Assembly: GCA_910592205.1 (NCBI GenBank)
Contig: CAJVPJ010001380.1
Coordinates: 1 to 10,164 of the forward strand
Direction of reading: 5' to 3'
Length of the DNA stretch: 10,164 bases
Origin: Paraglomus occultum
Taxonomy: Eukaryota > Glomeromycota > Glomeromycetes > Paraglomerales > Paraglomeraceae
Of this stretch, positions 9,284 to 10,164 are shown piece after piece (the stretch's first letter is position 1; every line of letters begins with the position of its first letter). Below the pieces are notes generated by a model. That model did no database searches and was not told the DNA's origin. It saw nothing but the letters and a program-made list of their open reading frames with translations. The position numbers and the translations under genes were made by a program.

Positions 9284-9400
9284 ATTATTATATAATCATA
9301 ATAATTACTAATATGTTGTGCGATCATAATATAAATATCGAAATAACCACTATTACTATAATAATAATACAGTAATAAATCATAGTAATAAGTAATAAGC
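9284..9400. repeat. Low-complexity TAA/TAT-rich stretch
   Basis: This interval is dominated by ATT, TAA and AAT triplets with irregular order, including runs such as ATAATAATAATA. It is a degenerate AT microsatellite with no coding potential. Confidence 0.7.
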
Positions 9401-9402
9401 CA

Positions 9403-9519
9403 TCAATCTTTCAGCATTGGGCATATTAGCTTTGCACCTTTATGCCAACGTTTGATTGTGTTCTGGAACAATTGGAATGATGTTTTGTCAGTCAAAAATT
9501 GTCCATTTCCAAATGTTAT
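9403..9519 (-). other. Short coding-like remnant
   Basis: The minus strand is open for 38 codons to a TGA, with a natural-looking passage FQNTIKRWHKGAKLICP. It has no start codon and is preceded directly by an in-frame stop. I do not recognise the family; a fragment of a mobile-element protein is the likeliest explanation, but a chance ORF cannot be excluded. Confidence 0.15.
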
Positions 9520-9683
9520 TTAAGTGTTTTTTGGCCTATTACTACTGTATGTTACCCGATTTTCTTTATATTTATGAGCCTTTATTATTGTTAGCATGGG
9601 AGACTTCCTTTAATTTACTTGAGCAACTATTTTAGTAGAAATGGTTGAGTTTCTTCACACATACTAATACTGGCCAATTCTAT

Positions 9684-9762
9684 AAGCAAAAAAAAACAAA
9701 AAAAAAAACACCCTAAATAAACAAAAAAAAAACACCCTAATACCAAATAAACAAAAAAACCC
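9684..9762 (+). repeat. A-rich imperfect tandem repeat with CACCCTAA units
   Basis: CACCCTAA occurs at 9709-9716 and 9733-9740 (24-bp period), each preceded by a long A run with single C interruptions; a third, truncated unit (AAATAAACAAAAAAACCC) follows at 9745-9762. The CCCTAA core matches the fungal/animal telomere repeat, but single copies in A-rich DNA do not make a telomere. Confidence 0.6.
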
Positions 9763-9936
9763 ATCAATATTATAATTTTTTTGTGACCATTTCCCCCTCT
9801 ATGCTTTATGTCTCCTTTTTTTTTAAAATTTTTAAGTTATAATGGATTGTATCTTGGTCAATAATTGTATTTTTAGGGCTTCATGCATTTTTTTTCTAAT
9901 AATATAATATCACTTGTCATTGCCTTTCATTAACAG
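9763..9936. other. T-rich spacer, possibly intronic
   Basis: Contains several T runs and no open frame of interest. It ends in CTTTCATTAACAG, a good branch-plus-acceptor sequence, so part of it may be an intron of the putative gene to the right. Confidence 0.3.
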
Positions 9937-10134
9937 ACTGAGACTTTTGTTTTGGGTAAAGCATGAAGATAGGTTTGTTTTTTAAAATAATAGTCCATTA
10001 CATAAGCTTTGTTTTGATCCATTGATTATGCATTGATTTTTGAAAATTGACTGAGTTACACATATTTTTTTTTATTATTATAGGATTTTTATTGGCAACT
10101 ACAGAAAACTGCTAAAGCTGCTTTTAGACAGCAA
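9937..10134 (+). CDS. Possible partial gene: two small exons at the right edge
   Basis: Candidate exon 9937-9955 lies between acceptor CATTAACAG and donor GTAAAG. Candidate exon 10084-10134 lies between acceptor TTATTATTATAG and donor GTACAT. The 128-nt intron contains TTGACTGAG as a branch-like site. Joined, they stay open and read LRLLFW then DFYWQLQKTAKAAFRQQ, with the second exon exactly 17 codons in phase 0. I do not recognise the protein, and no exons further left could be linked. The rest of such a gene would lie right of the window. Chance matches to splice signals are common in AT-rich DNA, so this is tentative. Confidence 0.25.
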
Positions 10135-10164
10135 GTACATATACATGACTAAGCTGAATCAATA

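Noticed and set aside
9700-9762. Telomere or telomere-proximal array
   Set aside because: Only two isolated CCCTAA units in A-rich DNA; no consecutive repeats.

Overview
The window reads as nuclear DNA of a eukaryote, most likely an early-diverging fungus (Mucoromycota, possibly an arbuscular-mycorrhizal lineage). The reasons are: AT-rich spacers with many homopolymer runs, small genes cut by many short introns (71 to 205 nt, mostly 70-95) with GT..AG ends and CTAAC/CTAAT/TTGAC-like branch sites, protein families typical of opisthokonts, and the end of a Tc1/mariner/pogo-like DNA transposon. The phylum is an inference from style; no marker gene settles it.

Three genes can be rebuilt with confidence by joining exons. 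(1) On the minus strand, 4947 to 2487, seven exons encode a 609-residue two-RRM RNA-binding protein of the RBMS/MSSP family with a long P/S/Y/Q-rich N-terminus. (2) On the minus strand, 7825 to 7032, six small exons encode RBX1 (115 residues), the RING-H2 subunit of cullin-RING ubiquitin ligases; no long ORF reveals it. (3) On the plus strand, 8015 to 8808, four exons encode a 186-residue homologue of ABITRAM (FAM206A/Simiate), the actin-binding transcription modulator family with a GcvH-like fold.

Layout: 1-141 is a transposon end made of nested direct and inverted 13-bp repeats. 142-2442 has no recognisable gene, but holds one long unassigned ORF and a GC-richer patch with coding-like fragments near 1990-2350. 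2443-4956 is the RBMS gene, its poly(A) signal and a probable leader splice acceptor. 4957-6969 is a 2-kb spacer upstream of it with a candidate TATA box. 6970-7825 is RBX1. 7826-8014 is a 189-bp divergent promoter shared with ABITRAM. 8809-9936 is low-complexity spacer with A-rich repeats and a small coding-like remnant, and 9937-10134 may contain two small exons of a gene running off the right edge.

RBX1 and ABITRAM lie head to head and probably share control elements. The RBMS gene is a separate unit on the same strand as RBX1. I see no operon-like pathway and no clearly new defence or metabolic system. The main value lies in the intron-fragmented genes, the RBX1/ABITRAM pairing and the transposon terminus.
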